Under the pieces are notes generated by a model, which saw only the letters and a program-made list of their open reading frames with translations, ran no database searches and had not been told where the DNA came from. DNA of 64,000 nucleotides from the NCBI GenBank assembly GCA_917880885.1, contig OU862928.1:43512962-43576961 (forward strand). Reading direction: 5' to 3'. The stretch's first letter is position 1. Each line of letters opens with the position of its first letter. Positions 28,801-37,301 of the stretch are shown in pieces. The DNA is from Limnephilus marmoratus (Eukaryota > Arthropoda > Insecta > Trichoptera > Limnephilidae). The translations under genes and the position numbers were made by a program.

Positions 28801-31668
28801 TGCTAATTGTAAAAGTAAACGATCAAATGCATAGAAATTTTTAAATTTCGATCGTTTATTTTTACAATTAGCATTGCATTTAGCAGTCTCGGTAAATGAA
28901 GAAACCCATCCTTGTAAGTTTTTAAATTAGGAAGCGTTGTTTTTATCTAATTTTTAAACTGCCTTCGTCATAGTTTTTTGATGAAATAAAATAACATTTT
29001 CTCAATAACTAGCGAGTTCCCGGCATGCGTTGCAATGCCAATTAAGAATTTGTTTCTCCCTGCGTGTCCTTTCCCATTCGTCCCCGTTCGCTTTCCTCCT
29101 CCCCTTCCCTCCAGCACCCCTTCCCCTCCCGCCTTCCCCTTCTTTCTTCCCCGCCTTCCACCTCCTTCGTTACTCTCCCCCCCTCCCGGATTCCTATCCC
29201 CCTCCTGGTTCTCTTCCCCCTCTTCCTTCCCTGCCGCTAAGCCATCTGAAATAGACTAGTTTTTCACTTGCGCGCCACCTATTGCAATTTTTTATGCAAA
29301 TTTCGTAACGCCAGCCGTAACCAGACTATATAGAAACCTTTGTGGACATTTTTTTTTACATTAATTCCACACTCAAAAATCCCCTCATGGCCTATGTCAT
29401 CTTTGAGGATGCTGTGTGGAGGGTTTTTATAGGAAAGGAAGGAGAGGAAATTCTGGGAAGGAAAAGGGTGTGATGGGTGGGTAGGAATCTGGGGGTCAGT
29501 GTGTTCAGGAGTGACGGACGTATGAATCCATCGCAATGCGGTGCAAGGTGATATTCCGAGAGTACGGCTGGAGAAGTCAAAAGGACTCCCTCAACCATTC
29601 TCGCTCGATCCGGCCTGCTATGCAGCTGGTGGGCAGACGCATCCACCGCCAAGACCCGGAAAAACCTCATCCCGTGAACTCCTGATAAGTCAACAAACAT
29701 AGAGGAACCACTTGGGGTGACCTACGCCAGAGCTCACTCAGTCACATTCGTTTTTATATATTAAGATAAATTATTATTTATCGCAATATTAGTCGTCCAT
29801 ATATTTTGACAGTAAAAAACATAAACAATTAATTAATTTAAAAAAAAAAAAAACTGTTTGTGGCCTTTACGCTGACGCTAGGACGAAATTTATTAGTTCT
29901 TGCTTTTTGCCAAAGTCAATGCGACAATTCACGGTCAATAAACACAAAAACACCTGACTCTTGAAGAAACTTACGCTGTATGATGAAGGAAACACGGTAG
30001 CCAGCAGTGTCCGAAAACAGATTAAATATAATATATTTGGTCACATTAACTTACGATCGCGAGCCTCTGTACAACATTTATTTTAATTTTTAATTTTAAA
30101 CTTTTAAGAGTAAAACCTCAAATTATAATATTTAAATAAATGACACGCTCTAGAGTCCAAGCTGCCGAAATGAGGTACTTGAGAGGAGTGGCAGGGGTTA
30201 CGAAATGGGATCATATAAGAAACTCCACGATCCGAGATGATCTAAACATTGAACCACTGCTACTCTTCGTAGAAAAATCGCAACTGAGGTGGCTTGGGCA
30301 TGTACTAAGAATGTCTGATGACTGAATTCCGAGGAAGATACTGAGTGCGATTCCAGAGGGTAGACGTCCAGTGGGCCGCCCTAGACACAGTTGGGCGAGG
30401 CAACTCCAGAAACTGTGTGAGGAGAGGATGGGGCTACCATGGACAGAGGCCGAACAATCAGCACAAGACAGGGACATATGGAGGAGCCTTGTCGATGCAA
30501 TGGGTCCCCGACCCGAATAGGATAAGGGGAAGAAGATGATGATAAAATAAATGATACCTTGTAGGTAGAGCACTTACCTTATAAGCAAAGGGACCTGGGT
30601 TCGAGTCCCAGTGAAGCCAATATCTTTTTCTGATTTTTCCGTCTCCACATTTTCGATTAAGTTTCGCTAAAATTGTCTTCATTTAATTAAACTTTTATTT
30701 TTGTTTACGTTAGCTCCACACAGGAGACCCTGAGGAAAGTAATTTCACTCAGGGCCTATCTTATTATTGGGGATGCTGTGTGGACGGTCTTAATGAAATG
30801 AAGGAGAGGAGGTTCTGAGAAGGAAAAACGTTTGAGAGGTGGGTAGAAATCTGGGGTCAATGTGTCCAAGAGTGACAGACGTGTGAATGCAACCCTTCCA
30901 CAGCGGTATTACGCGATGGGTCGAGAGAGTCGGACTCAACTAACCTATGGGAGGCGGGTATGGGTACCACCGCCCCGGGAACCATTTATTGGATAGTCAA
31001 CACCTCTGACATAGGTCACCAGAAGTGGTTTGCTACGTTTGCCGGGTTCATGGGGTGAGGTTTGTCCAGGTCTTGGCAGTCGATGCTTCTGCTCACCAGC
31101 TGCCTGATAGGCAAGATCGGTAGAGAATGGTTGAGGGAGTCCTTTCGACTTCTACAGCCGTACTCTCTCGGAACATCCCCTATTACTTCCTCATACTCTT
31201 TTCCTTCCCAGAACTTCCTTTCCATCCTTCCCTAAAAATACCCTACACACAGCATCCCCAAAGATGACATAGGTCTTGAGGGGAATTAGTTTCCTCAGGG
31301 CTTATTGTGTGGAGCTAACGCAAAAAAAACCTCACTCAATCCGGCCCGCCATGCAGTTGGTGAACAGATGCATTCCACTGCCAAGACCTGACAAACCTTA
31401 CTCCATGAACTCAAGAACCCCTGCTGGATATCCTATAAACCCCTCCATAAATTTATCTTTAAACCCCAACATTTTTTTAGAATCTCCACATTTTGTAATT
31501 CGACGATACAATATTCTTACACACCCGTGTCTTAGGGATCTCATTTACACAACAATCAGTCTACTTATCACCACAAACGAAATAATATTATAAAATGTAC
31601 TTACTTACTATAACTGCAAAGAATTGATTTCTAATGCCGCTCCCCTTAGAGCCATCAGATTCTGCCAT
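22485..31668 (-). CDS. Facilitative sugar (trehalose) transporter, Tret1-like, 8 coding exons
   Basis: Eight minus-strand exons join with GT-AG introns and consistent phases into 1521 nt (506 residues plus stop): 31668-31605, 28054-27822, 26242-25919, 25335-25212, 24924-24892, 24635-24418, 23848-23648, 22808-22485. The protein is a major facilitator superfamily sugar transporter with 12 expected membrane segments. It has the loop 2-3 signature WLADRIGRKRA, PETPSYL before the central loop, TAQSFIGIF in helix 7 (family usually QQxSGI), LIERLGRK in loop 8-9, GIGPIPFILPSEVF in helix 10 and PETKGKSIEEI after helix 12. Insect members move trehalose or glucose across the plasma membrane. Length is normal and no stop interrupts it, so the gene looks functional. 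The exact substrate is not determinable. Confidence 0.92.
22830..22916 (-). mobile_element. SINE1 fragment in the last transporter intron
   Basis: On the minus strand this reads the end of a tRNA T-arm (AGTCCCAGCGGAGCC) followed by the shared SINE1 tail (TCTGATTTTTCTGTCTC, GATTGAGTTTCGCTAATATT). It closely matches 60795-60885. The head is truncated. Confidence 0.8.
23648..23848 (-). CDS. Transporter exon 7
   Basis: The 201-nt exon (67 codons) has acceptor TATTACAG and donor GTAATTCA. It covers helices 9-10, including YGWIPVTSLSVCVSTFSMG and GPIPFILPSEVF. Confidence 0.92.
24418..24635 (-). CDS. Transporter exon 6
   Basis: The 218-nt exon covers helices 7-8. It has SPPSRKALTLTVSLLTAQSF, then ITYANNIFEEAGS and SLIERLGRK at the end. 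Acceptor GTTTTCAG, donor GTAAACAT. Confidence 0.92.
24892..24924 (-). CDS. Transporter micro-exon 5 (33 nt)
   Basis: This short exon has acceptor TTTTTTAG and donor GTAAGTTTT. It encodes GENVSPWKFL across both junctions and is needed to keep frame between exons 4 and 6. It is too short to show as an open frame by itself. Confidence 0.85.
25212..25335 (-). CDS. Transporter exon 4 (central cytoplasmic loop)
   Basis: The 124-nt exon reads EAGEALAWLRRVP and continues through a charged loop. Direct joining after exon 3 gives the normal family order (PETPSYL, then ALxWLR). It ends with one base left over, completed by exon 5. Confidence 0.9.
25508..25650 (+). repeat. RepC copy, degenerate, in transporter intron 3
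   Basis: It shares the blocks GTGAATACC, TACTATGG and CTATTCAGATTTGGTCACC with the other RepC copies (35920, 55261, 62196), with deletions between them. Confidence 0.6.
25919..26242 (-). CDS. Transporter exon 3
   Basis: The exon is 324 nt (108 codons, phase 0 at both ends). It encodes helices 3-6: CARLLIGFGGAGTLL, APLYSSEVASVEARGMLG (the conserved Y-x-x-E-x-x-xxxxRG block) and RMPETPSYLVKTNQ. Donor GTAGTAAT is weak but in the right place. Confidence 0.93.
26350..27369 (+). CDS. LINE-C reverse transcriptase, C-terminal 339 residues
   Basis: The frame has motif B (AGVSQGSVLSPTLFLLHIND), the YADD box (IHCYADDSTVH), motif D region (FNVSKTQSCLIT), MLGVTLSD and the long C-terminal LINE domain (LYKSQVRPMVEFGSHLW, VQKRAVRLI, LWNDLPASVFPPSYN). 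The first RT motifs and the endonuclease are missing because of 5' truncation. The frame is not broken, which suggests a relatively recent insertion. The stop at 27369 lies inside the hairpin tail. Confidence 0.9.
   Translation: MRERSIQAVADGFTSSSHSINAGVSQGSVLSPTLFLLHINDLLSCASIHCYADDSTVHDSFLFDKPPKGTQTPIARRDLKQRMDGYLESVFSWGKNNLVEFNVSKTQSCLITSKRDRNENLVSFNGSNLPNRTSIDMLGVTLSDQLRYRGSIETRVKSASQKLGVLYRARRYFNSTQLLTLYKSQVRPMVEFGSHLWSGAPKYLKKTLDSVQKRAVRLIDSPILTDGLQSLEHRRQMGMLSLFYRYYNGRCSEELASLIPSAPAHSRETRQTPAQHLYMVDISHMRTGRFYDSFLSSTARLWNDLPASVFPPSYNMGLFKTRVHSFLSSKRPSTQHLQR
27345..27416 (+). repeat. LINE-C nested 3' hairpin
   Basis: The outer arms CTCCACACA (27345-27353) and TGTGTGGAG (27408-27416) enclose inner arms GGCCCTGAGG (27374-27383) and CCTCAGGGCC (27395-27404). 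It is followed by a short spacer and poly-A. The same structure occurs at 30714, 31243, 39292, 41346 and 41869. Confidence 0.9.
27822..28054 (-). CDS. Transporter exon 2
   Basis: This 233-nt exon has acceptor CTTCCAG and donor GTAAGTAGA. It encodes helices 1-3 with ILTFNQGCAIGWVSPSLP and the signature GWLADRIGRKRA. It ends in phase 0 at ALPFM. Confidence 0.92.
28766..28908. mobile_element. Palindromic MITE (143 bp) in transporter intron 1
   Basis: The left arm starts TGGGTTTCTTCATTTACC and the right arm ends with its reverse complement. The arms pair for about 58 bases with only two mismatches and a short unpaired centre. This is the form of a foldback or MITE element. No clear target duplication was found. 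A transcript would fold into a long hairpin. Confidence 0.85.
29009..29337 (-). mobile_element. Helitron-like non-autonomous element (copy A)
   Basis: On the minus strand it runs from about 29337 (CTATATAG, GGCGTTACGAAATTTGC) through a purine-rich middle to GCAACGCATGCCGGGAACT and CGCTAG followed by T. CTAG-T ends with a short GC hairpin before them are Helitron-like. The G-rich/C-rich middle (29085-29235) makes long spurious proline-rich ORFs on the other strand. Confidence 0.65.
29338..29745 (-). mobile_element. Family D element (hairpin-tailed, no ORF)
   Basis: This is a minus-strand copy of a non-coding family also present at 30705-30930 (-), 30945-31330 (+) and 41095-41440 (+). Shared blocks include GGTCTTGG near the middle, GAATGGTTGAGGGAGTCC, and a degenerate version of the LINE-C hairpin tail at 29345-29420. 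Confidence 0.7.
30137..30545 (+). pseudogene. LINE (RTE/L1-like) C-terminal relic
   Basis: The frame 30140-30325 reads VQAAEMRYLRGVAGVTKWD, RNSTIRDDLNIE and QLRWLGHVLRMSDD, then a TGA. The same frame continues beyond it with IPRKILSAIPEGRRPVGRPR and a WARQLQKLCEERMGL tail. This 'LRW-GH' region is the extreme C-terminus of RTE/L1-type LINE proteins. AAATAAATGA flanks both ends (30133 and 30547), possibly a target duplication. Confidence 0.75.
30550..30700 (+). mobile_element. SINE1 copy (tRNA-like head plus tail)
   Basis: The partial tRNA-like head (GTAGGTAGAGC A box, GGTTCGAGTCCCAG B box) is followed by the family tail (ATCTTTTTCTGATTTTTCCG, GATTAAGTTTCGC, TTGTCTTCATTTAATTAAA). The first bases of the tRNA are missing. 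The leader typical of this family appears separately upstream at about 30090-30130. Confidence 0.75.
30705..30935 (-). mobile_element. Family D copy, minus strand
   Basis: The hairpin tail (CTCCACACAGG, CCCTGAGG, CTCAGGGCC, TGTGTGGA) lies at 30714-30784, read on the minus strand. The body follows to about 30935. It faces the plus-strand copy that starts at 30945, so the two form an inverted pair in transporter intron 1. Confidence 0.7.
30945..31330 (+). mobile_element. Family D copy, plus strand
   Basis: It starts GGGAGGCGGGTATGGG and shares CCGCCCCGGGAACC, ATTGGATAGTCAAC and GGGGTGAGGTTTGTC with 41095-41440. It ends with the nested hairpin (31243-31316), CTAACGC and an A-run. It contains no RT frame. 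Confidence 0.72.
31605..31668 (-). CDS. Transporter exon 1 (start codon)
   Basis: The Met codon is at 31666-31668. The 21 codons give a short hydrophilic N-terminus (MAESDGSKGSG) and the start of helix 1 (NQFFAVIV). Three overlapping GTAAGT-like donors occur; only the one at 31604-31603 (GTAAGTAC) leaves the single base that exon 2 needs. Confidence 0.8.
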
Positions 31669-32254
31669 TTTTATAAATTTATTTCACAAGTATAATAAAT
31701 GAAATCATAGAACTAACTTCTTCACTATACAATATTTCTTTTTGATTCACACAGATCTGTACGTAAAACGAAAACTGGGAGATTAGTCTAATAATAAGAG
31801 ATTATTATGTTAAAATGTGATTAATTCAAAAACTTTACATCAAATGAATTATTTGAAGATTGATTCATTGTATTAGATACTTGTTTAAGTGATCTTTTTA
31901 AAAGATGTCGATTTGTAAGTAATGCTACACGTTTATATAAAAATGCATATTTTATAATAGTTATGGCGAGTATACCACAACGCTCAATTAAACTGACTGA
32001 ATATGATGAGAAGTTTTTTCGGTTGGAACTCGTACTCTGCAATGGTCACGTGAAGTTTAGGAAGAATAGACCTTCATAATCCCAGAGATAATAAATATTT
32101 TGGTGTTTACTTAAAAAGTGGGTGTTCAACTATTTTTTTAAATAATTAAATAGAGGTTTTTTTATTTGTAATATGAAGAAAATGATTTATATTTATCCTA
32201 TCCTAAACTACCGAGTGGATTTTAAAAATTCTTTCACTAGTAGAAAGTTACATT
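31669..32254. other. Upstream flank of the transporter gene
   Basis: This should contain the transporter's 5' UTR and promoter, but no TATA box or initiator could be assigned with confidence. A 73-residue minus-strand frame at 31821-32042 has no recognised family. Confidence 0.4.
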
Positions 32255-32549
32255 ATATGCTATATATATTGGTAAGCTCTGGCGTTACGAAATTATTTAT
32301 TATACGTTTATTGTCCAGATGAAAAGTTGCCAAGTAATTGTTAAACGTGCGCTGTAATTTTATTATTTGTTTAGGTTACTAACGAGATCCCTTTGATAGT
32401 AAAAATTTGCTGCGCGTGTTTGATTGTTATGTTTTAATAGGTGGCACGCGAGCTGTTTGAAAAATTAATGTATCGGGTATGGAGGGCGGTGGGTGAGAGG
32501 AGGGGGGGGGGGGGCGAGTTACGCGTGCGAAGTCGCGGGCAAAAGCCAG
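32255..32549 (+). mobile_element. Helitron-like element (copy B)
   Basis: It starts near TCTGGCGTTACGAAATT, which copy A shares, and has GAGCTGTTTGAAAA and a G-rich run. It ends GCGAAGTCGCGGGCAAAAGCC, then AGT. The last part is the familiar Helitron-like GC hairpin followed by CTAG-T, here mutated to CCAG-T. Confidence 0.55.
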
Positions 32550-32834
32550 TACACACATATTTTACGAAATATTAAATTTAAGAGGAGCTCTTGTACCTAA
32601 CAAGGGAGCCACGATTCTTACTTAGAATGTATGTTATAATATGTTTTGTGTAAAATATTTACTTTTTACAATAAGTTTTTTTTTAATTGTTTAATTTTAT
32701 TTATTTGTTCTGATTAGTCAATGAGGCAGCGCAATTCAGAAGGGAGGTTGTTATAGTTTTTTATGACTTGGTAAACATAATGGTTTTGCATTTGAGTTAT
32801 TTTAAAATTTGGATAAATTGATTTCCATTTCTTA

Positions 32835-33120
32835 TTAGTTTGTAAATTTCTTGATATTCTTTGATATTTTTTTTTTACAAATTTTTATAATGAAAGCTTG
32901 CTTAAATATATTTTCGGCATTTAAAAAAGTGATTCTGTTGAGAAGGAATATTTTTTTTAGTATTACTTTCATGATAATTCTTTGCGAAACTTTTACTAAG
33001 TTTAAATTGTTTTTGTAAGATCCACCCCAACCTTCGACCAAGTTAATATATCGATGACCCCAACCTATAGTTCCATAGATAAGCAAAGAGCGAATAAGAG
33101 CACAGTACACATTTTTTAGT
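32835..33120 (-). pseudogene. LINE reverse transcriptase C-terminal relic
   Basis: Minus-strand frames show KNVYCALIRSLLIYGTIGW and YKNNLNLVKVSQRIIMKVIL, then FKQAFIIKICKKK. This is the LINE C-terminal pattern (S-L-I-x-Y-G-x-x-x-W ... Q). A frame change occurs near 33030. The same family is represented at 40195-41080. A Helitron-like end abuts it at 33122. Confidence 0.72.
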
Positions 33121-33121
33121 A

Positions 33122-33322
33122 TTTTGTTTTTGAGGGGGGTTCGCGGGACGGGGAAAGGTGGAGAGTGGAGTGGGGAGAGGGAAGGTGGAGGAGGCGGAGT
33201 GGGAACGCGAAAGGGAAGGGGAAGGGTACGCGTGAGAGGAAGGGGACGAATGGGAAAGAACACGCAGGGAGAAACAATTTCTTCATTAAATGGCAGAGCA
33301 ATGCATGCCGGGTAACAGCTAG
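33122..33322 (+). mobile_element. Helitron-like 3' end (copy C)
   Basis: A purine-rich stretch leads to AGAAACAATTTCTTC, GCAATGCATGCCGGGTAACA and CTAG followed by T. This matches the ends of copies A, D and E. The 5' part is not recognised. Confidence 0.6.
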
Positions 33323-33325
33323 TCA

Positions 33326-33365
33326 TTATCATCATCATCATTATCATTATCATCATCATCATTAC
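33326..33365. repeat. (ATC)n microsatellite
   Basis: Interrupted ATC/ATT repeats directly precede the Helitron copy at 33366. The same ATCATCATC run precedes its sister copy at 54750, so the repeat may be part of, or a preferred flank of, that family. Confidence 0.7.
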
Positions 33366-33922
33366 ATAGTATAAAATGAAGTCGCTCAAAATGTATGTGC
33401 GCGTTAATCTTTTAAACTACGCAACGGATTTTCATACGGTTTTCACCAATAGATAGAGTGATTGAAGAGGAATGTTTATATGTATAATACATGTAAATTA
33501 TATTAGAGAAAATCCGAGAAATTCAAAGAAAACATATTTTTGTGCGATTTAAAACGGCTGGCGGGCCGTACTATAGTCACTTTTGAAAATCGTTTTACGG
33601 AAGAAATTGGAAAATAGATGTCCTAGAGTAAGTAGGTATTTGATTTTCCCTTTATAAATATCCAGTGTTGCATTGCAAGCATTGTATAATTAGTGGCGAT
33701 CGCTAACTATATTATTATATAAATAAATAAAAAAATAGTTGTTGATTCAAGAGGAAGGTTTATATCTATAATACATGCTTATTATAGTAGAGAAAAGCCG
33801 AGAAATTCAAATATTCAATTCAGGCAGCGGGCAGTTGGCAAGCGGGTGGTGTGGATTTTATAAAGGTTGGGTAATGGCGTTGTGTTTCGTTAGCCACAGC
33901 AACGTGTGGCCGGGTCTGCTAG
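33366..33922 (+). mobile_element. Helitron-like element (copy G, long form)
   Basis: It begins ATAGTATAAAATGAAGTCGC and ends GCAACGTGTGGCCGGGTCTG then CTAG-T. Copy H (54750-55022) has the same two ends but is 280 bp shorter. The extra sequence is a middle block (about 33500-33740) including a partial duplication of GAGGAAGGTTTATAT and GAGAAATTCAAA. Confidence 0.75.
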
Positions 33923-33937
33923 TTAAAAATAAAAATT

Positions 33938-34215
33938 TATCCAAGACACTATCTAGATAGCATTTAGTTTAAGTTTGAATCTTGCAACCTTACATAAAGA
34001 TAGCAACCAATAAATATATGCATTAAGAAAATGAAGAAAATGTTTGTAGTTCTTAGTTGAAGTATGATACTGCTAAATATGACTGAATCGGATACGGACG
34101 CATTAGCTCAGTTGGTAGAGCTGCACCCGGCAAGGCGAAGGTTCTGGGTTCGAGTTCTAGATGTGATTTTTCTGTTTTAAGATCTTCGATTGAGTTACGC
34201 TAATATTGTTTTCAA
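33938..34215 (+). mobile_element. SINE1 copy with leader
   Basis: The leader (ATCCAAGACACTATCTAG, then AGATAGCAACCAATAA, GAAGTATGATAC) precedes a tRNA-like head at about 34101-34170 (TAGCTCAGTTGGTAGAGC A box, GGTTCGAGTTCTAG B box) and the family tail (GATTGAGTTACGCTAATATT). It aligns end to end with 60574-60886. It directly abuts LINE-F. Confidence 0.82.
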
Positions 34216-35101
34216 TTTCTTAATCTTTATTAATGACCTTACACATCAACTCCGCTGTAATTTTTCTCTATATGCTGATGACTACAAATTATATAAAGAA
34301 ATTAAATCTATGAAAGATTGTGAACTCTTACAACAAGACCTTAACACAATATCCACCTGGTGTGTTGACAATGAAATGGAACTGAATATTGCTAAGTGCA
34401 AAGTTATAAACTTCACCAAGAACACCAACAAAATTCTATATTTATATAGCATATGTGGTCACAATCTCGAAACAGTTGAATTAATAAAAGATTTAGGAAT
34501 TATATTTGACAACAAACTGACATTCAATCAGCACATTGAATATATTGTGAGTAAATCAAATAAATTACTAGGTTTTATTGTAAGATCAACCAAACTGTTT
34601 AAGAATTCTAATAGCCTAATAATTCTATTCAATTCCTTAATCAGAAGTGTTCTTGAGTACGGGTCAACAGTCTGGAATCCACATTATATTACACAGGTAT
34701 CTAGACTCGAATCAGTCCAAAGAAAATTTACACGGATTTTGTCTTACCGATCAGGTGTCCACCATCTTCTAGACGGGTATGAACAAAGACTTACATATTT
34801 CAAATTAGAGAGTCTAGTTAAAAGACGAAACATAAATGACCTCTTAATGCTCTATAAAATTGTGAATAATCGTGTAGACAGTAACTTAGTCAACCAAATT
34901 AAGTTATACGCCAGGCCCAAATCTACAAGAACCCTTAACATATTTTGGACTGAAATTTTTACAAATAATACTGGATATTTTAATCCTATATCTAGAATGT
35001 CTTGGTCATACAACGATCTTGTCAAAATACACAGTTCCATAGATATTTTTGCAAATAATATAACATATTTCAAAAAATATCTCCACAATTTGTGCACTTA
35101 A
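34190..35101 (+). CDS. LINE-F reverse transcriptase C-terminal domain
   Basis: The frame contains INDLTHQLRCNFSLYADDYK (catalytic ADD), ELNIAKCKVINFTKN, DLGIIFDNKLTFNQHIEYI, LIRSVLEYGSTVWNPHY and SRLESVQRKFTRILSYR. Its first ten residues come from the SINE tail, so no genuine start codon remains. There are no stops in 300 codons. Confidence 0.88.
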   Translation: MSYANIVFNFLIFINDLTHQLRCNFSLYADDYKLYKEIKSMKDCELLQQDLNTISTWCVDNEMELNIAKCKVINFTKNTNKILYLYSICGHNLETVELIKDLGIIFDNKLTFNQHIEYIVSKSNKLLGFIVRSTKLFKNSNSLIILFNSLIRSVLEYGSTVWNPHYITQVSRLESVQRKFTRILSYRSGVHHLLDGYEQRLTYFKLESLVKRRNINDLLMLYKIVNNRVDSNLVNQIKLYARPKSTRTLNIFWTEIFTNNTGYFNPISRMSWSYNDLVKIHSSIDIFANNITYFKKYLHNLCT

Positions 35102-35364
35102 AAAAAAAAAAGTTACATTAGATACTTTTCAGTAAATACTTTATAAATATTGTATACTTGTTGTTATTATGTATTTCAATTTTGTATTTAAATTTTCAAC
35201 TTACGTATAAATAATACTTTCGTTGTTTTTCAAGAATTTGCTTCTGTGAAAATGCATATGTGAATAATGCAGACACATTAATCTAGGGATACTTATATTT
35301 GTATTTTAATTTATTATATACTACCCACAAAAATGTTATATAAATATCCTGTTTGTGTCTCAAA

Positions 35365-35396
<32 letters not shown>

Positions 35397-35400
35397 AATA
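34216..35400 (+). mobile_element. LINE-F (Jockey-like), 5'-truncated
   Basis: The element starts just before the YADD box and ends in a (AAAT)n run at about 35363-35395. It contains one long uninterrupted RT C-terminal frame and about 290 bases of 3' UTR. Confidence 0.85.
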
Positions 35401-35919
35401 ATTTCCTGTAAATGCGGGCCTCAGAAAAGGTAGTAGTCAGAGCTCAGAGCACCTGTACCTGTACACACAACTCTATGTTGCAAGGCTAATGACTCTATTA
35501 AGGGTATTTCATCATAGATAAGATAAATAAAAGTCAGTCAGTTTGTTTACATAACTGCACCAGATTACTTGACTGCAGTTATTTACTTAAGGCCCAGCAG
35601 TAAGCCTTCAAAAAGAAAAAGAAAGGGAGATAAGTAATACTTTTAAAGGCTCCTCTTGCTTGGAGATATGAAACGGAAATTAAGTGAGGTCTGCGCTCAT
35701 TGGTCGTTTTAATTATGACCTCACTTTTCAAGTATTGGTTGCGATTGTTTTGGTAAAGTTTCGCTTCTAACGCGTGTAAACTGCACTCGATTTTTTTTTC
35801 ATAGCTGTAACATGCTAAATAACAGGATAAAATGTGCTTTTAATAATTTTCGGAGCATGCTTCGCGATTTTTTCTATCGAGGGGGCTTCATACAATTACC
35901 GTCACAACTTTTTTTATGT
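35401..35919. other. No gene recognised
   Basis: This is AT-rich intergenic sequence without a clear ORF, tRNA or terminal repeat. Confidence 0.5.
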
Positions 35920-36178
35920 GAATAACTCATAAGAGTCCCAGCTGCTCCCGTCTGGAGCCAGTGAGACTATGGCATCACCAAATGGGGTTTGTTGTGAGGC
36001 TGAAGGTAATGAGGAGGGGAAGCAGATGGGGTAGAGGAAGGTGAGGAAGTACCTGGCTATTCAGATCTGGTCATCTAACACGGCTAAAGCCATTTCAAGT
36101 AACCTTTCAATTCTGAATGGTGGTATCACACCAGGGCGATACTGAGAGTCACTCTGAAACGTGCCGCAAATATACTAT
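35920..36178 (+). repeat. RepC copy
   Basis: It runs from GAATAACTCATAAGAGTCCC through GTCTGGAGCCAGTGAGACTA, GTTGTGAGGCTGAAGG, a G-rich block and CTGGCTATTCAGATCTGG to ACGTGCCGCAAATATAC. Other copies are at 25508, 41777(-), 42528(-, two in tandem), 55261 and 62196. It has no ORF and no tRNA boxes. It may be a fragment of an unknown LINE or a MITE-like element. Confidence 0.8.
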
Positions 36179-36321
36179 ATATTAATTTTTTTTATAAGAA
36201 AAAATCTCTTTTATAACCTTTAAAGGTTATTCCCATCAACGTAATATATCATTGAAGAAGAAAATAACAATAATAATCTAAACGAAAATATGAAAGAGAA
36301 CTAGACAAAGAAAAAAGACAA

Positions 36322-36399
36322 TGGTCGCAACTGGGACTCGAACCCAGACTTCTCGTCTAACCGGACGTGCGCGTTAACCAATTTCGCTATTGCTACCTT
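36322..36399 (-). mobile_element. tRNA-like sequence (Arg-type), probably retro-pseudogene
   Basis: The minus strand gives GGTAGCAATAGCGAAATTGG (A box region) and GGTTCGAGTCCCAG (B box), with a tRNA-like acceptor. The anticodon stem has only four pairs and a six-base loop, so a normal anticodon cannot be assigned. It is therefore not called a functional tRNA gene. Confidence 0.55.
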
Positions 36400-36766
36400 C
36401 ACTGTCATGTCGTCATAATGGTCCATCTCATATTTCAAATTTAAGAATTAACAATAGGTATTATCTTCAACTAATTATTTTTAAATATTATGGGCAACTA
36501 CCCTTTTATTGGAAACAATCATTCTAAGAATTGGTTTTTATCCTGGATAGCGTCTCGGATAAAAGTATCCGAATTTATTCATACGGAACATTAAAAAAAT
36601 ACAAGAATGCAGTACACACGCGGTAGAACTGAAACCTTTAGAAAACTAATGTAGACAAGTATTGAGAGGCAACGATGCACCGTACAAAGAGGATACCGAT
36701 TATACTATCTCATACCTACAGAGAGGTATTACCTTTCATGGTTTCCACTTAGTCCACCAATAACAG

Positions 36767-36900
36767 ACCGGTCAGTGGTTGAGTGGGCATAGCGCTTGAG
36801 TCCCACCCGAGCGTCGCGTGTTCGATTCCTCGGCTGGCTAAGTCCTCCATCACAACCCAAGCAACATTTTCGGCTTTCTGTGGTGGTAGTAGGAGATTTT
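36767..36900 (+). mobile_element. tRNA-derived SINE-like head
   Basis: GGTCAGTGGTTGAGTGGGC resembles an A box and GTGTTCGATTCCTCGGC a B box, about 45 bases apart. The following 60 bases lead straight into the 7-bp array. No second copy was seen in the window. Confidence 0.5.
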
Positions 36901-36906
36901 CACCAC

Positions 36907-37270
36907 CCACCTTCCACCTTCCACCTTCCACCTTCCACCTTCCACCTTCCACCTTCCACCTTCCACCTTCCACCTTCCACCTTCCACCTTCCACCTTCCA
37001 CCTTCCACCTTCCACCTTCCACCTTCCACCTTCCACCTTCCACCTTCCACCTTCCACCTTCCACCTTCCACCTTCCACCTTCCACCTTCCACCTTCCACC
37101 TTCCACCTTCCACCTTCCACCTTCCACCTTCCACCTTCCACCTTCCACCTTCCACCTTCCACCTTCCACCTTCCACCTTCCACCTTCCACCTTCCACCTT
37201 CCACCTTCCACCTTCCACCTTCCACCTTCCACCTTCCACCTTCCACCTTCCACCTTCCACCTTCCACCTT
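36907..37270. repeat. 7-bp tandem array (CCACCTT) x 52
   Basis: Exactly 364 bases of CCACCTT repeat without an interruption. Because 7 is not a multiple of 3 and the unit has no stop in any frame, all six frames stay open, producing spurious STFHLPP or EGGRWKV repeat proteins on both strands. Confidence 0.97.
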
Positions 37271-37301
37271 CTATCTTCTTCTTATGTCTTCTGTCTATCT
37301 A

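Noticed and set aside
29030..29260. Proline-rich ORFs of about 74 residues
   Set aside because: They lie in the C-rich interior of a Helitron-like repeat; similar G/C-rich frames occur in copies C and D and are not conserved as protein.
31821..32042. A 73-residue minus-strand gene upstream of the transporter
   Set aside because: No recognisable domain, no splice or start evidence; kept only as flank.
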